Positions 44,917-54,287 of a stretch of DNA of 64,000 nucleotides are shown here, one piece after another. Position 1 is the first letter of the stretch. The number at the start of each line of letters is the position of its first letter. The stretch spans positions 310,001 through 374,000 of the forward strand of contig NZ_CP046103.1 of the NCBI RefSeq assembly GCF_009707325.1, read 5' to 3'. The notes under the pieces were generated by a model. That model saw only the letters and a program-made list of their open reading frames with translations. It made no database searches and was not told the origin of the DNA. A program made the position numbers and the translations under genes. This DNA comes from Pseudomonas sp. IB20. GTDB taxonomy: Bacteria > Pseudomonadota > Gammaproteobacteria > Pseudomonadales > Pseudomonadaceae.

Positions 44917-46281
44917 TTAGCCCAGCAGGTCTCTCAGGACTTGCGTAAAGGCGCGGCTGCTCTCTTCCTCACCCGCATGCCGCCCATCGCGCACCACCCA
45001 CTTGCCGTTGACCAGCACATCGCGCACTTGCCGATCACCGCCGGCGAACAGCCAGCGATTAAGAATCCCATCCTCAGTCGCCGTCGCCAGGTACGGATCG
45101 TTGCCGTCGAGCACCAGCCAATCCGCGCGTTTACCCACTTCCAAACGACCAATAGGCTGGCCCAGCGCCTGGGCGCCGCCGTCCAATGCAGCATCAAACA
45201 GCGTGCGGCCGACCATCGGCTGATCACTGCGGTACAAGCGGTTGCGCCGCTGGTCACGCAGGCGCTGGCCGTATTCCAGCCAACGTAACTCTTCCACCAC
45301 ACTAAGCGACACATGGCTGTCGGAGCCAATGCCCATGCGCCCGCCTTGGGCGAGGAAATCCACGGCCGGGAAAATCCCGTCGCCCAGGTTGGCTTCGGTG
45401 GTCAGGCACAAACCGGCAATCGCGCGGCTCTTGGCCATGCGCGCCACTTCGTCAGCATCCGCGTGAGTGGCGTGCACCAGGCACCAGCGCTCATCCACCT
45501 CGACGTTGTCATACAGCCATTGCAGCGGGCGTTTGCCGCTCCAGGCCAGGCAATCGTCGACCTCTTTTTGCTGCTCGGCGATGTGGATATGCACCGGGCA
45601 CGCCTTGTCGCTGGCAGCCAGGACATCATGGATTTGTTGCGGCGTGACGGCGCGCAGGGAGTGAAAGCACAGGCCCAACTGCTGCGCCGGTTGCGCGGCG
45701 AGGATCGGCTTGAGCTGCGCTTGCAGGTCCAGGTAGTTTTCAGTGCTGTTGATAAACCGTCGTTGGCCTTCATTCGGCGCCTGGCCACCAAAGCCTGCGT
45801 GGGAGTAGAGCACCGGCACCAAGGTCAGGCCAATCCCACTGCTGGCGGCCGCCTGGCTGATTTGCCGCGACAGCTGCGCGCGGTCGGCATACGGCTGGCC
45901 GCTGACGTCGTGATGCACGTAGTGAAATTCGGCCACCGAGGTGTAACCGGCCTTGAGCATCTCGATATACAGCTGGCGGGCGATGACGTGCAGTTGGTCC
46001 GGGTTGATCTTGCCGACCATGCGGTACATCAAATCGCGCCAGGTCCAGAAGCTGTCATTCGGGTTGCCGGCCACTTCGGCCAAGCCCGCCATGGCACGCT
46101 GGAACGCATGAGAATGCAGGTTCGGCATGCCCGCCAACACCGGGCCTCTGAGCCGTTCGGCGCCGTCTGCACTGGCATTAGGCTCAACGTGGGTCAGCAC
46201 GCCATCGGCGCTGACTTCAAAACGTACATCGTTGGCCCATCCATTAGGCAGCAGCGCGCGTTCGGCAAAGAAAGCGGACAT
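44917..46281 (-). CDS. hutF: Formimidoylglutamate deiminase HutF
   Basis: 454 residues from the ATG at 46281. It is an amidohydrolase-fold enzyme; zinc ligands lie in AGMPNLHSHAFQRAM, CFHSLRAV, HIHIAEQQKEV and GIGSDSHVSLS. It converts N-formimino-glutamate to N-formyl-glutamate plus ammonia, which HutG then cleaves: the five-step Pseudomonas histidine route. It is divergent from hutC across an intergenic region with a HutC operator. Confidence 0.96.
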   Translation of the reverse strand: MSAFFAERALLPNGWANDVRFEVSADGVLTHVEPNASADGAERLRGPVLAGMPNLHSHAFQRAMAGLAEVAGNPNDSFWTWRDLMYRMVGKINPDQLHVIARQLYIEMLKAGYTSVAEFHYVHHDVSGQPYADRAQLSRQISQAAASSGIGLTLVPVLYSHAGFGGQAPNEGQRRFINSTENYLDLQAQLKPILAAQPAQQLGLCFHSLRAVTPQQIHDVLAASDKACPVHIHIAEQQKEVDDCLAWSGKRPLQWLYDNVEVDERWCLVHATHADADEVARMAKSRAIAGLCLTTEANLGDGIFPAVDFLAQGGRMGIGSDSHVSLSVVEELRWLEYGQRLRDQRRNRLYRSDQPMVGRTLFDAALDGGAQALGQPIGRLEVGKRADWLVLDGNDPYLATATEDGILNRWLFAGGDRQVRDVLVNGKWVVRDGRHAGEEESSRAFTQVLRDLLG

Positions 46282-46310
46282 GATCAAGGCACCCCGGTCG
46301 TGTGTTTATT

Positions 46311-46320
46311 TGTATATACA
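46311..46320. promoter_or_regulatory. HutC operator in the hutF/hutC intergenic region
   Basis: TGTA-TA-TACA, a perfect match to the TGTA-N2-TACA dyad known for HutC of P. fluorescens, with a further TATACA half site directly to the right. Its position allows autoregulation of hutC and control of hutF. Confidence 0.85.
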
Positions 46321-46389
46321 TATACAGACGTTTGCCTGCTCGGTAAACTCCGGCAATCTATGCATCTTTTCCCCCTGCAAGGATTCCCT

Positions 46390-47139
46390 GTGCCGACTCC
46401 GCCTGCCAAGTCTTCGCTGGCTGCCCACATGGACGAAAGTCCGGCGCCCTTGTATGCCCGCGTCAAACAGATGATCAGCCAGCAGATCCTCAACGGCAAC
46501 TGGCCGCCGCATTACCGCGTGCCGTCCGAGAGCGAGCTGGTCAGCCAGTTGGGTTTCAGCCGCATGACCATCAACCGCGCCCTGCGCGAGCTCACCGCCG
46601 AAGGGTTGCTGGTGCGCATGCAAGGCGTCGGCACGTTCGTCGCCGAGCCCAAGAGCCAATCGGCGCTGTTTGAAGTGCACAACATCGCCGACGAGATCGC
46701 CTCCCGCGGCCATCGGCATACCTGCCAAGTCATCCACTTGTGCGAAGAGGCCGCAGGTTCCGAGCGCGCCGTCGCCCTAGAAATGCGCGAAGGCGGGCGG
46801 GTGTTCCACTCGCTGATCGTGCACTTCGAAAACGACATCCCGGTGCAAATCGAAGACCGTTTCGTCAACGCCTTGGTGGCGCCGGACTACTTGCAGCAAG
46901 ACTTCACGCAACAAACGCCGTACGCCTACTTGAACCAAGTTGCGCCGCTGACCGAAGGCGAGCACGTGGTTGAAGCGATCCTCGCCGATGCTGAAGAGTG
47001 CAAGCTGCTGCAGATCGAGCCGAGCGAGCCGTGCCTGTTGATTCGCCGCCGCACTTGGTCGGGGCGCCAGCCGGTGACCGCTGCGCGTTTGATCCACCCC
47101 GGTTCCCGTCATAGCCTGGAAGGACGTTTCAGTAAATGA
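46390..47139 (+). CDS. hutC: Histidine utilization repressor HutC (GntR family)
   Basis: 249 residues from the GTG at 46390, chosen because AAGGA lies 6 nt upstream; the reading frame is open much further upstream. A winged-helix DNA-binding domain (about 25-90, YRVPSESELVSQLGFSRMTINRALRELTAEG) precedes a UTRA ligand domain (about 95-240). Urocanate is the known inducer in pseudomonads. It represses hut operons at TGTA-N2-TACA sites, two of which occur here. Its stop overlaps the hutD start (ATGA). Confidence 0.96.
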   Translation: MPTPPAKSSLAAHMDESPAPLYARVKQMISQQILNGNWPPHYRVPSESELVSQLGFSRMTINRALRELTAEGLLVRMQGVGTFVAEPKSQSALFEVHNIADEIASRGHRHTCQVIHLCEEAAGSERAVALEMREGGRVFHSLIVHFENDIPVQIEDRFVNALVAPDYLQQDFTQQTPYAYLNQVAPLTEGEHVVEAILADAEECKLLQIEPSEPCLLIRRRTWSGRQPVTAARLIHPGSRHSLEGRFSK

Positions 47140-47696
47140 GTGCAGTGAAAGTCTGGCGCGCCGCCGATTACATCCGCATGCCGTGGAAAAACGGCGGCGG
47201 CAGTACCGAAGAAATCACCCGTGACGCAGGTACAGGCCTGGATGGCTTCGGCTGGCGCCTGTCGATTGCCGATATCGCCGAGTCGGGCGGGTTTTCCACC
47301 TTCGCCGGCTACCAGCGCGTGATCACCGTGATCAAAGGCGCGGGCATGGTGCTGACGGTGGATGGCGAAGAGCAACGTGGCTTGTTACCGCTGCAGCCGT
47401 TTGCGTTCAGTGGTGAGAGCGAGGTTTCTTGCCGCTTGATCACCGGGCCGATCCGCGATTTCAACCTGATTTATTCGCCCCAGCGTTACCACGCGCGCTT
47501 TCAGTGGGTGGATGGTGTGCAGCGGTTTTTCACCACGGCGCAGACCGTGCTGGTGTTCAGCGTGGCGGATGAAGTGAAGGTGCTGGACCAAAAGCTGGGT
47601 CATCACGACTGCCTGCAAATCGACGGTAACACCGACCTGCTGGACCTATCGGTTACCGGCCGCTGCTGCGTCATCGAACTGACCGCACTCGGTTAA
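47136..47696 (+). CDS. hutD: HutD family protein
   Basis: 186 residues, cupin-like fold (Ves/HutD family). The conserved start RAADYIRMPWKNGGGSTEEITRD identifies it. In P. fluorescens it is described as a governor that sets an upper limit to hut expression, possibly by binding formylglutamate; the mechanism is not settled. Translationally coupled to hutC by a four-base overlap. Confidence 0.93.
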   Translation: MSAVKVWRAADYIRMPWKNGGGSTEEITRDAGTGLDGFGWRLSIADIAESGGFSTFAGYQRVITVIKGAGMVLTVDGEEQRGLLPLQPFAFSGESEVSCRLITGPIRDFNLIYSPQRYHARFQWVDGVQRFFTTAQTVLVFSVADEVKVLDQKLGHHDCLQIDGNTDLLDLSVTGRCCVIELTALG

Positions 47697-47700
47697 AAGC

Positions 47701-47790
47701 TGTGGGAGCTGGCTTGCCTGCGATGGCGGTGTATCAGTACTGGATGTGCTGGCTGACACACCGTCATCGCAGGCAAGCCAGCTCCCACAC
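47701..47790. repeat. REPIN downstream of hutD
   Basis: Inverted arms tgtgggagctggcttgcctgcgatggc and its complement, just after the hutD stop. Confidence 0.85.
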
Positions 47791-47838
47791 GTGTTTCTGT
47801 GTTGTTCAAGGGATCTGTTTCCGGCCAGCGCACCAATT

Positions 47839-47880
47839 TGTTACCGAACGCCCCAGCGTGGCGCAACGCCACGCTGTTAT
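47839..47880 (+). promoter_or_regulatory. Candidate upstream activating region of hutU
   Basis: TGTTAC (47839-47844) and TGTTAT (47875-47880) flank a perfect palindrome GCGTGGCG-CAA-CGCCACGC (47856-47874). It lies about 145-185 bp upstream of the predicted sigma54 start, where a CbrB or NtrC enhancer is expected. The assignment to a regulator is a guess. The rest of the gap 47791-48102 shows no gene. Confidence 0.4.
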
Positions 47881-47997
47881 GAACAATCTCCCTCGCTGCA
47901 AAACGCCTCCGCAAGAAATTTCACCAAGCCTCCAGGCCTTAATTTCCAAGGCTTTCACACACCTTCCCAAAAAATCTCACGCCCTCGCTAAGAAAGT

Positions 47998-48013
47998 TGG
48001 CCGCTCGATTGCA
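47998..48013 (+). promoter_or_regulatory. Sigma54-type (-24/-12) promoter of hutU
   Basis: TGGCCGCTCGATTGCA keeps the GG and GC dinucleotides at the correct spacing and the full TTGCA -12 box, with weaker agreement between. The predicted start is near 48024. Confidence 0.75.
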
Positions 48014-48019
48014 TATGCT

Positions 48020-48029
48020 TGTATGTACA
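48020..48029. promoter_or_regulatory. HutC operator over the hutU transcription start
   Basis: TGTA-TG-TACA, part of the longer palindrome CTTGTATGTACAAG. It lies 7 bp after the -12 element and covers the predicted +1, so HutC would block initiation or open-complex formation. Confidence 0.85.
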
Positions 48030-48102
48030 AGTAAAGATGTGTGCGTAAGACTCTCCTTCGCACCATCAATGTTCGCGCATCGATCGCCGAGGAGTCTTAG
48101 CT

Positions 48103-49773
48103 GTGACCAAGCCTACAAAATACCGTGACGTCGAAATCCGCGCCGCCCGCGGTAACAAGCTCACTGCCAAAAGCTGGCTGACTGAAGCGCCGCTGCGCAT
48201 GTTGATGAACAACCTCGATCCGCAAGTGGCCGAAAACCCGAAAGAATTGGTGGTGTACGGTGGTATCGGCCGTGCGGCGCGCAACTGGGAGTGCTACGAC
48301 CAGATCGTCGAGAGCCTCACCAACCTGAATGACGACGAAACCCTGCTGGTGCAATCCGGCAAGCCGGTCGGCGTGTTCAAGACCCACAGCAACGCCCCGC
48401 GCGTGCTGATCGCCAACTCCAACCTGGTGCCGCACTGGGCCAGCTGGGAACACTTCAACGAACTGGATGCCAAAGGCCTGGCCATGTACGGCCAGATGAC
48501 CGCCGGCAGCTGGATCTACATCGGCAGCCAAGGCATCGTTCAAGGCACCTACGAAACGTTCGTCGAAGCCGGTCGCCAGCATTACAACAGCGACCTGACC
48601 GGCCGCTGGGTACTCACCGCCGGCCTCGGCGGCATGGGCGGCGCTCAGCCGCTGGCCGCGACCCTGGCCGGCGCGTGCTCGCTGAACATCGAGTGCCAGC
48701 AGGTCAGCATCGATTTCCGCTTGAGCAGCCGCTATGTCGACGAGCAAGCCACCGACCTCGACGACGCCCTGGCCCGCATCGCCAAATACACCAAGGAAGG
48801 CAAGGCCATCTCCATCGCCTTGCTGGGTAATGCGGCGGAAATCCTGCCGGAACTGGTCAAGCGCGGCGTGCGCCCAGACATGGTCACCGACCAGACCAGT
48901 GCCCACGACCCGCTCAATGGCTACCTGCCGGCCGGCTGGACCTGGGACGAATACCGCGCCCGCGCCAAGACCGAACCGGCTGCCGTGATCAAGGCCGCCA
49001 AACAGTCGATGGCCGTGCACGTAAAAGCCATGCTCGAGTTCCAGAAGCAAGGCATCCCGACCTTCGACTACGGCAACAACATCCGCCAGATGGCGCAAGA
49101 AGAAGGCGTGGAAGACGCCTTCGCTTTCCCAGGCTTCGTACCGGCCTACATCCGCCCACTGTTCTGCCGTGGCATCGGCCCGTTCCGTTGGGCGGCACTG
49201 TCCGGCGACCCGCAAGACATCTACAAGACCGACGCCAAAGTCAAAGAGCTGATCCCCGACGACGCGCACCTGCACAACTGGCTGGACATGGCGCGCGAGC
49301 GCATCAGCTTCCAGGGCCTGCCGGCACGTATCTGCTGGGTTGGCCTGGGCCAGCGCGCCAAGCTCGGCCTGGCGTTCAACGAAATGGTGCGCAGCGGCGA
49401 GCTGTCAGCGCCGGTGGTGATCGGCCGTGACCACCTCGACTCCGGCTCGGTTGCCAGCCCGAACCGCGAAACCGAAGCCATGCAGGACGGTTCCGACGCC
49501 GTGTCTGACTGGCCACTGCTCAACGCCTTGCTCAACACCGCGAGCGGCGCGACCTGGGTTTCGCTGCACCACGGCGGCGGCGTTGGCATGGGCTTCTCGC
49601 AGCACTCCGGCATGGTGATCGTCTGCGACGGCACCGACGAAGCCGCTGAACGAATTGCTCGCGTGCTGCACAACGACCCGGCCACCGGTGTGATGCGCCA
49701 CGCCGATGCCGGTTACCAGATCGCCATCGACTGCGCCAAAGAGCAGGGCCTCAACCTCCCGATGATCAAGTAA
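48103..49773 (+). CDS. hutU: Urocanate hydratase HutU
   Basis: 556 residues with a GTG start at 48103 behind GAGGAG. It adds water to urocanate with a tightly bound NAD as electrophile. The NAD-binding glycine loop [14 protein letters not shown] (about 171-184) and the conserved C-terminal core [11 protein letters not shown] and [20 protein letters not shown] are present. It heads the main hut transcript, under the HutC/sigma54 region described separately. Confidence 0.97.
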   Translation: MTKPTKYRDVEIRAARGNKLTAKSWLTEAPLRMLMNNLDPQVAENPKELVVYGGIGRAARNWECYDQIVESLTNLNDDETLLVQSGKPVGVFKTHSNAPRVLIANSNLVPHWASWEHFNELDAKGLAMYGQMTAGSWIYIGSQGIVQGTYETFVEAGRQHYNSDLTGRWVLTAGLGGMGGAQPLAATLAGACSLNIECQQVSIDFRLSSRYVDEQATDLDDALARIAKYTKEGKAISIALLGNAAEILPELVKRGVRPDMVTDQTSAHDPLNGYLPAGWTWDEYRARAKTEPAAVIKAAKQSMAVHVKAMLEFQKQGIPTFDYGNNIRQMAQEEGVEDAFAFPGFVPAYIRPLFCRGIGPFRWAALSGDPQDIYKTDAKVKELIPDDAHLHNWLDMARERISFQGLPARICWVGLGQRAKLGLAFNEMVRSGELSAPVVIGRDHLDSGSVASPNRETEAMQDGSDAVSDWPLLNALLNTASGATWVSLHHGGGVGMGFSQHSGMVIVCDGTDEAAERIARVLHNDPATGVMRHADAGYQIAIDCAKEQGLNLPMIK

Positions 49774-49788
49774 CGGCTGGCAAGGTTC

Positions 49789-49816
49789 CTGTGGGAGCTG
49801 GCTTGCCTGCGATGGC
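49789..49816. repeat. Single REP sequence (unpaired)
   Basis: One arm only (ctgtgggagctggcttgcctgcgatgg), without an inverted partner; a short cccacag remnant lies about 30 bp further on. It is probably a decayed REPIN inside the hut transcript. Confidence 0.75.
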
Positions 49817-49890
49817 ATCACCTCGGTTTTACTGACAGGCCCCACAGTTGACCGGCTGTGTACACAAGACATGTTTCACCCGCACCACCA

Positions 49891-49898
49891 AAAAACAA
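49891..49898 (+). promoter_or_regulatory. Hfq/Crc-type CA motif ahead of the NCS1 permease gene
   Basis: AAAAACAA fits AAnAAnAA and lies about 20 nt upstream of the start codon. Such motifs recruit Hfq and Crc for catabolite repression in pseudomonads. Confidence 0.45.
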
Positions 49899-49919
49899 TC
49901 CATCAGAGGTTGAACAGAC

Positions 49920-51377
49920 ATGGCTGCAAAGGACGCACGTGCAAGCACCACCCCGTTGATCGAAAGGCGTTCGATCGACTACATCCCGGAAGCGGAAAGA
50001 CACGGTCGTCTGTTTAGCCAGTTCACCCTATGGATGGGTGCCAACCTGCAAATTACCGCCATTGTCACCGGGGCCTTGGCCGTGGTGCTGGGCGGTGATG
50101 TGTTCTGGTCGTTGATCGGTCTGCTGATCGGCCAACTGATTGGCGGCGGCGTCATGGCGTTGCATGCGGCGCAAGGGCCGAAGCTTGGCTTGCCGCAGAT
50201 GATCTCCAGCCGCGTGCAGTTTGGTGTTTATGGCGCGGCCATCCCGATCGTGCTGGTCTGTTTGATGTACCTCGGCTTTACCGCGACCGGCACCGTGCTT
50301 TCCGGCCAAGCGCTGGGCCAGTTGTTTGGTGTCAGTGACAGCGTCGGTATCCTTATCTTCGCCAGTGTCATTGTGCTGGTCACGGTGCTCGGTTACCGGG
50401 TGATCCATTGGATCGGCCGCATCGCCAGCGTCATCGGTGTGATCGCCTTCGTCTACCTGTTCAGTCGCCTGATCAGCCAGACCGACATTGGCGCACTGCT
50501 GCAAATCCGCCACTTCAGTTGGAGCAGTTTTTTGCTGGCGGTGTCGCTCGCGGCATCCTGGCAGATCGCTTTCGGCCCTTACGTGGCGGACTACTCACGT
50601 TACTTGCCGAGCAAGACGTCCTCGGTGAAAACCTTTCTCGCCGCTGGCGCGGGTTCGGTCATTGGTGCACAGGTGGCGATGATCCTCGGCGTGTTTGCCG
50701 CGGCCATGTCCAACGGGCAATTCGCCGGGCACGAAGTGGCTTACATCGTTGGTTTGAGCGGCACGGGTGCCACCGCTGCGCTGCTGTACTTCAGCATCGC
50801 TTTTGGCAAGGTCACCATCTCTACGCTGAACTCCTACGGTAGTTTCATGTGCATCGCGACCATCATCAGCGGTTTTCGCGGTCGCCTGGAAGTCACGCGC
50901 CTGCAGCGTCTGGTTTTCGTGCTGGTTATTGTCGGTACTGCGACCCTGATCGCGTTGCTCGGCCAGCACTCGTTCCTCGGTGCTTTCAAGTCTTTCATCC
51001 TGTTCCTGCTGGCGTTCTTTACGCCCTGGAGCGCGATCAACCTGGTGGATTACTACTGCATCACCCGCGAGCGCTATGACGTGCCGGCGCTGGCCGACCC
51101 GAACGGTCGCTACGGTCGCTGGAACCTGCTCGGTATCAGCGTCTATGTCTTCGGCGTGTTGGTGCAATTGCCATTCATCTCCACCAAGTTCTACACCGGC
51201 CCGCTGGTGGCCGCGCTGGGTGATGTGGATATTTCCTGGATCATCGGTCTGGTACTTCCCGCAGCCCTCTATTACGTCTGTGCGAAAAAGTGGCACAGCG
51301 CAATTCCTGAACACCTGATCCTGCCGGTAGAGCAGGGCGCTACACCAATAGCAAACGGGCTGGTTGCACAGGCCTGA
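49920..51377 (+). CDS. NCS1-family permease, probable urocanate transporter
   Basis: 485 residues with about twelve helices. The cytosine-permease-like (CodB/NCS1) features are the amphipathic start IERRSIDYIPEAERHGR, then LWMGANLQITAIVTGAL and QMISSRVQFGVYGAAIP. Its location directly after hutU and before the ABC genes matches the P. fluorescens gene described as the urocanate-specific transporter (hutTu), so import of urocanate rather than cytosine is inferred. Neighbouring codA is absent. Confidence 0.85.
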   Translation: MAAKDARASTTPLIERRSIDYIPEAERHGRLFSQFTLWMGANLQITAIVTGALAVVLGGDVFWSLIGLLIGQLIGGGVMALHAAQGPKLGLPQMISSRVQFGVYGAAIPIVLVCLMYLGFTATGTVLSGQALGQLFGVSDSVGILIFASVIVLVTVLGYRVIHWIGRIASVIGVIAFVYLFSRLISQTDIGALLQIRHFSWSSFLLAVSLAASWQIAFGPYVADYSRYLPSKTSSVKTFLAAGAGSVIGAQVAMILGVFAAAMSNGQFAGHEVAYIVGLSGTGATAALLYFSIAFGKVTISTLNSYGSFMCIATIISGFRGRLEVTRLQRLVFVLVIVGTATLIALLGQHSFLGAFKSFILFLLAFFTPWSAINLVDYYCITRERYDVPALADPNGRYGRWNLLGISVYVFGVLVQLPFISTKFYTGPLVAALGDVDISWIIGLVLPAALYYVCAKKWHSAIPEHLILPVEQGATPIANGLVAQA

Positions 51378-51446
51378 TGGGACGTGGACAGGGCAGGACG
51401 CCTACTGACTGCCGTAATCCATTTCAAGATTGGGAGCGTCACAACA

Positions 51447-52412
51447 ATGAAGATGAATAAGACCCTGCTGGCCACCTTGTTTTCTGCGGGCTTGCTGGCC
51501 TCTGCTGGCGCCCAGGCGGCCGGTTGGTGTGAATCCGGCAAGCCGGTGAAATTTGCAGGTTTGAACTGGGAAAGCGGCATGTTGCTCACCGACATCCTGC
51601 AAACCGTGCTGGAAAAAGGCTACGACTGTAAAACCGACAGCCTGCCGGGCAACTCCATCACCATGGAAAACGCCCTGAGCAGCAACGACATCCAAGTGTT
51701 TGCCGAAGAGTGGGTCGGCCGCAGCGAAGTCTGGAACAAGGCTGAGAAGGCCGGCAAAGTCGTCGGCGTGGGTGCGCCGGTCGTCGGTGCGGTGGAAGGT
51801 TGGTACGTGCCGCGTTACGTGATCGAAGGCGACGCCAAGCGCAAATTGGAAGCCAAGGCGCCGGACCTGAAAAACATCGCGGATCTGGCCAAATACGCCT
51901 CGGTATTCAAGGACCAGGAAGAGCCGTCCAAAGGCCGTTTCTACAATTGCCCGGCCGGCTGGACCTGTGAGTTGGACAACAGCGAAATGCTCAAAAGCTA
52001 CGGCCTGGAAAGCACCTACACCAACTTCCGCCCAGGCACCGGCCCGGCGCTGGATGCGGCGGTGCTGTCGAGCTACAAGCGTGGCGAGCCGATCCTGTTC
52101 TACTACTGGTCGCCCACTCCGCTGATGGGCCAGGTGGACCTGGTCAAGCTGGAAGAAAAGCCCGGTGTGGATAAAAGCGTGAGCATCAAGGTCGGCTTGT
52201 CCAAGACCTTCCACGAACAAGCGCCGGAGTTGGTGGCGGTGCTGGAGAAGGTCAACCTGCCGATCGACCTGCTGAACCAGAACCTGGGCCGCATGGCCAA
52301 AGAGCGAATTGAGTCGCCAAAACTGGCGAAAATTTTTCTCAAGGAACATCCTGAAGTCTGGCACGCATGGGTGAGCGACGACGCAGCCAAGAAAATCGAC
52401 GCGGCCTTGTAG
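51447..52412 (+). CDS. hutX: ABC transporter substrate-binding protein HutX-like
   Basis: 321 residues from the ATG at 51447. The signal peptide MKMNKTLLATLFSAGLLASAGAQA is followed by a glycine-betaine/choline-type (OpuAC) binding fold (KFAGLNWESGMLLTDILQTVLEKGY). Two Cys pairs (WCESG...YDCKTD; YNCPAGWTCEL) may form disulfides. With the two following genes it builds a periplasmic-binding-protein importer; its hut position points to histidine or a related imidazole as in rhizobial HutXWV. Confidence 0.88.
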   Translation: MKMNKTLLATLFSAGLLASAGAQAAGWCESGKPVKFAGLNWESGMLLTDILQTVLEKGYDCKTDSLPGNSITMENALSSNDIQVFAEEWVGRSEVWNKAEKAGKVVGVGAPVVGAVEGWYVPRYVIEGDAKRKLEAKAPDLKNIADLAKYASVFKDQEEPSKGRFYNCPAGWTCELDNSEMLKSYGLESTYTNFRPGTGPALDAAVLSSYKRGEPILFYYWSPTPLMGQVDLVKLEEKPGVDKSVSIKVGLSKTFHEQAPELVAVLEKVNLPIDLLNQNLGRMAKERIESPKLAKIFLKEHPEVWHAWVSDDAAKKIDAAL

Positions 52413-52483
52413 GGCGAGCGTTCCCGGTTGTCTGAGCAGGCAACCGGGCGCCCGGCCACAACCCACTGGATCGAGAGCACGAT

Positions 52484-53335
52484 ATGTTTCCTGAGAGTTT
52501 TACGTTTTCCATCGCCGACTGGGTCAACGGTTGGGTGGACTCGCTGGTCACCAACTACGGCGATGTGTTCCGGCAGATCTCCGACACCCTGCTATGGGCC
52601 ATCGTCAACCTGGAAGGGCTGCTGCGCGCAGCGCCCTGGTGGCTGATGCTGGCCATCGTCGGCGGCATCGCCTGGCACGCCACCCGCAAGGTGGTGACCA
52701 CGGCCGTGATCGTCGGCCTGCTGTTTCTGGTGGGTGCGGTTGGCCTGTGGGACAAGCTGATGCAAACCCTGGCCTTGATGATGGTCGCCACGGTGATCTC
52801 GGTGCTGATCGGCATTCCACTGGGCATTCTGTCGGCGCGCAGCAATCGCCTGCGTTCGGTGCTGATGCCGTTGCTCGACATCATGCAAACCATGCCGAGC
52901 TTCGTGTACTTGATCCCGGTGCTGATGCTGTTCGGCCTGGGCAAGGTGCCGGCGATTTTCGCCACGGTGATCTACGCCGCACCGCCGCTGATTCGCCTCA
53001 CCGATTTGGGCATTCGCCAAGTCGATGGCGAAGTCATGGAAGCCATCAACGCCTTTGGTGCCAACCGCTGGCAGCAACTCTTTGGGGTGCAACTGCCGCT
53101 GGCCCTGCCGAGCATCATGGCCGGGATCAACCAGACCACCATGATGGCGCTGTCGATGGTGGTGATCGCCTCGATGATCGGTGCCCGTGGCTTGGGCGAA
53201 GACGTGCTCGTCGGCATCCAGACCCTCAACGTCGGCCGTGGCCTCGAAGCCGGTCTGGCGATTGTGATTCTCGCAGTGGTCATCGACCGCATTACCCAGG
53301 CCTATGGTCGTCCACGGCATGAGGCGAGCAAATGA
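52484..53335 (+). CDS. hutW: ABC transporter permease HutW-like
   Basis: 283 residues. About six to seven helices with a ProW/OpuAB-type BPD_transp_1 domain; the coupling helix [24 protein letters not shown] (about 186-209) contacts the ATPase. It forms the membrane channel of the system with HutX and HutV. Its stop overlaps the hutV start by four bases. Confidence 0.9.
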   Translation: MFPESFTFSIADWVNGWVDSLVTNYGDVFRQISDTLLWAIVNLEGLLRAAPWWLMLAIVGGIAWHATRKVVTTAVIVGLLFLVGAVGLWDKLMQTLALMMVATVISVLIGIPLGILSARSNRLRSVLMPLLDIMQTMPSFVYLIPVLMLFGLGKVPAIFATVIYAAPPLIRLTDLGIRQVDGEVMEAINAFGANRWQQLFGVQLPLALPSIMAGINQTTMMALSMVVIASMIGARGLGEDVLVGIQTLNVGRGLEAGLAIVILAVVIDRITQAYGRPRHEASK

Positions 53336-54156
53336 GTACTGTCAGCAAAATTGAAGTTAAAAACGTCTTCAAGATCTTCGGCAACCGCTCCAAGGAAGCC
53401 CTGGCGCTGGTTGGCCAGGGCAAGACCAAGGACCAGGTACTGGCCGAGACAGGTTGCGTGGTCGGCGTAAATGACTTGTCCCTGAGCATCGGCACCGGCG
53501 AGATCTTCGTGATCATGGGCCTGTCGGGCTCCGGCAAATCCACCTTGGTGCGCCACTTCAACCGCCTGATCGACCCTACCAGCGGCGCGATCCTGGTGGA
53601 CGGTGAAGACATCTTGCAACTGGACATGGAAGCCTTGCGCCAATTCCGTCGGCACAAGATCAGCATGGTGTTCCAGAGCTTCGGCCTGCTGCCCCACAAG
53701 AGCGTGCTCGACAATGTCGCCTACGGCCTGAAAGTGCGTGGCGAAACCAAGCAGGTCTGCGCCGAACGCGCGCTGCACTGGATCGAAACCGTAGGCCTCA
53801 AAGGCTACGAAAACAAATACCCGCACCAGCTGTCCGGCGGCATGCGCCAGCGTGTGGGCCTGGCTCGCGCCTTGGCGGCGGATACCGACATCATCTTGAT
53901 GGACGAAGCGTTCAGCGCCCTCGACCCGCTGATCCGCGCCGAGATGCAGGACCAGTTGCTCGAGCTGCAAAAGACCCTGCACAAAACCATCGTGTTCATC
54001 ACCCACGACCTCGACGAGGCCGTGCGCATCGGCAACCGGATTGCGATCCTCAAGGACGGCAAGCTGATCCAGGTCGGCACCCCGCGCGAGATCCTGCATT
54101 CGCCGGCGGATGAGTATGTGGACCGGTTTGTTCAGCGACGGGCGGCGGTGGTGTAA
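53332..54156 (+). CDS. hutV: ABC transporter ATP-binding protein HutV-like
   Basis: 274 residues, ProV/OpuAA type. Walker [11 protein letters not shown]-loop [11 protein letters not shown], signature [15 protein letters not shown], Walker [13 protein letters not shown] and the switch His in FITHDLDEA are all intact. It lacks the C-terminal CBS domains of osmoregulated ProV proteins, consistent with a nutrient importer rather than an osmolyte system. Overlaps hutW by ATGA. A palindromic element separates it from hutH1. Confidence 0.92.
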   Translation: MSTVSKIEVKNVFKIFGNRSKEALALVGQGKTKDQVLAETGCVVGVNDLSLSIGTGEIFVIMGLSGSGKSTLVRHFNRLIDPTSGAILVDGEDILQLDMEALRQFRRHKISMVFQSFGLLPHKSVLDNVAYGLKVRGETKQVCAERALHWIETVGLKGYENKYPHQLSGGMRQRVGLARALAADTDIILMDEAFSALDPLIRAEMQDQLLELQKTLHKTIVFITHDLDEAVRIGNRIAILKDGKLIQVGTPREILHSPADEYVDRFVQRRAAVV

Positions 54157-54158
54157 GT

Positions 54159-54270
54159 GATCGTTCCCACGCTCTGCGTGGGAATGCATCCCGTGACGCT
54201 CTGCGTCACACCTGATAGCGGGACGCGGAGCGTCCCAGGCGGCATTCCCACGCAGAGCGTGGGAACGATC
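54159..54270. repeat. Nested-palindrome intergenic element (gatcgttcccacgct family), copy C
   Basis: Complete 112-bp copy with gatcgttcccacgctctgcgtggga termini, the inner gtgacgctctgcgtcac palindrome and gggacgcggagcgtccc. It starts 2 bp after the hutV stop and ends 17 bp before hutH1. Confidence 0.85.
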
Positions 54271-54287
54271 AATTCAAGAGGCTTAAG

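Noticed and set aside
45313..46389. N-terminal extension of the hutC frame by some 360 codons
   Set aside because: It runs antisense through hutF and lacks family similarity. The GTG at 46390 with AAGGA gives a normal-length HutC.
49920..51377. Cytosine permease (codB) assignment
   Set aside because: Family match is real, but no cytosine deaminase is present and the gene sits inside the hut cluster, so urocanate uptake is more likely.
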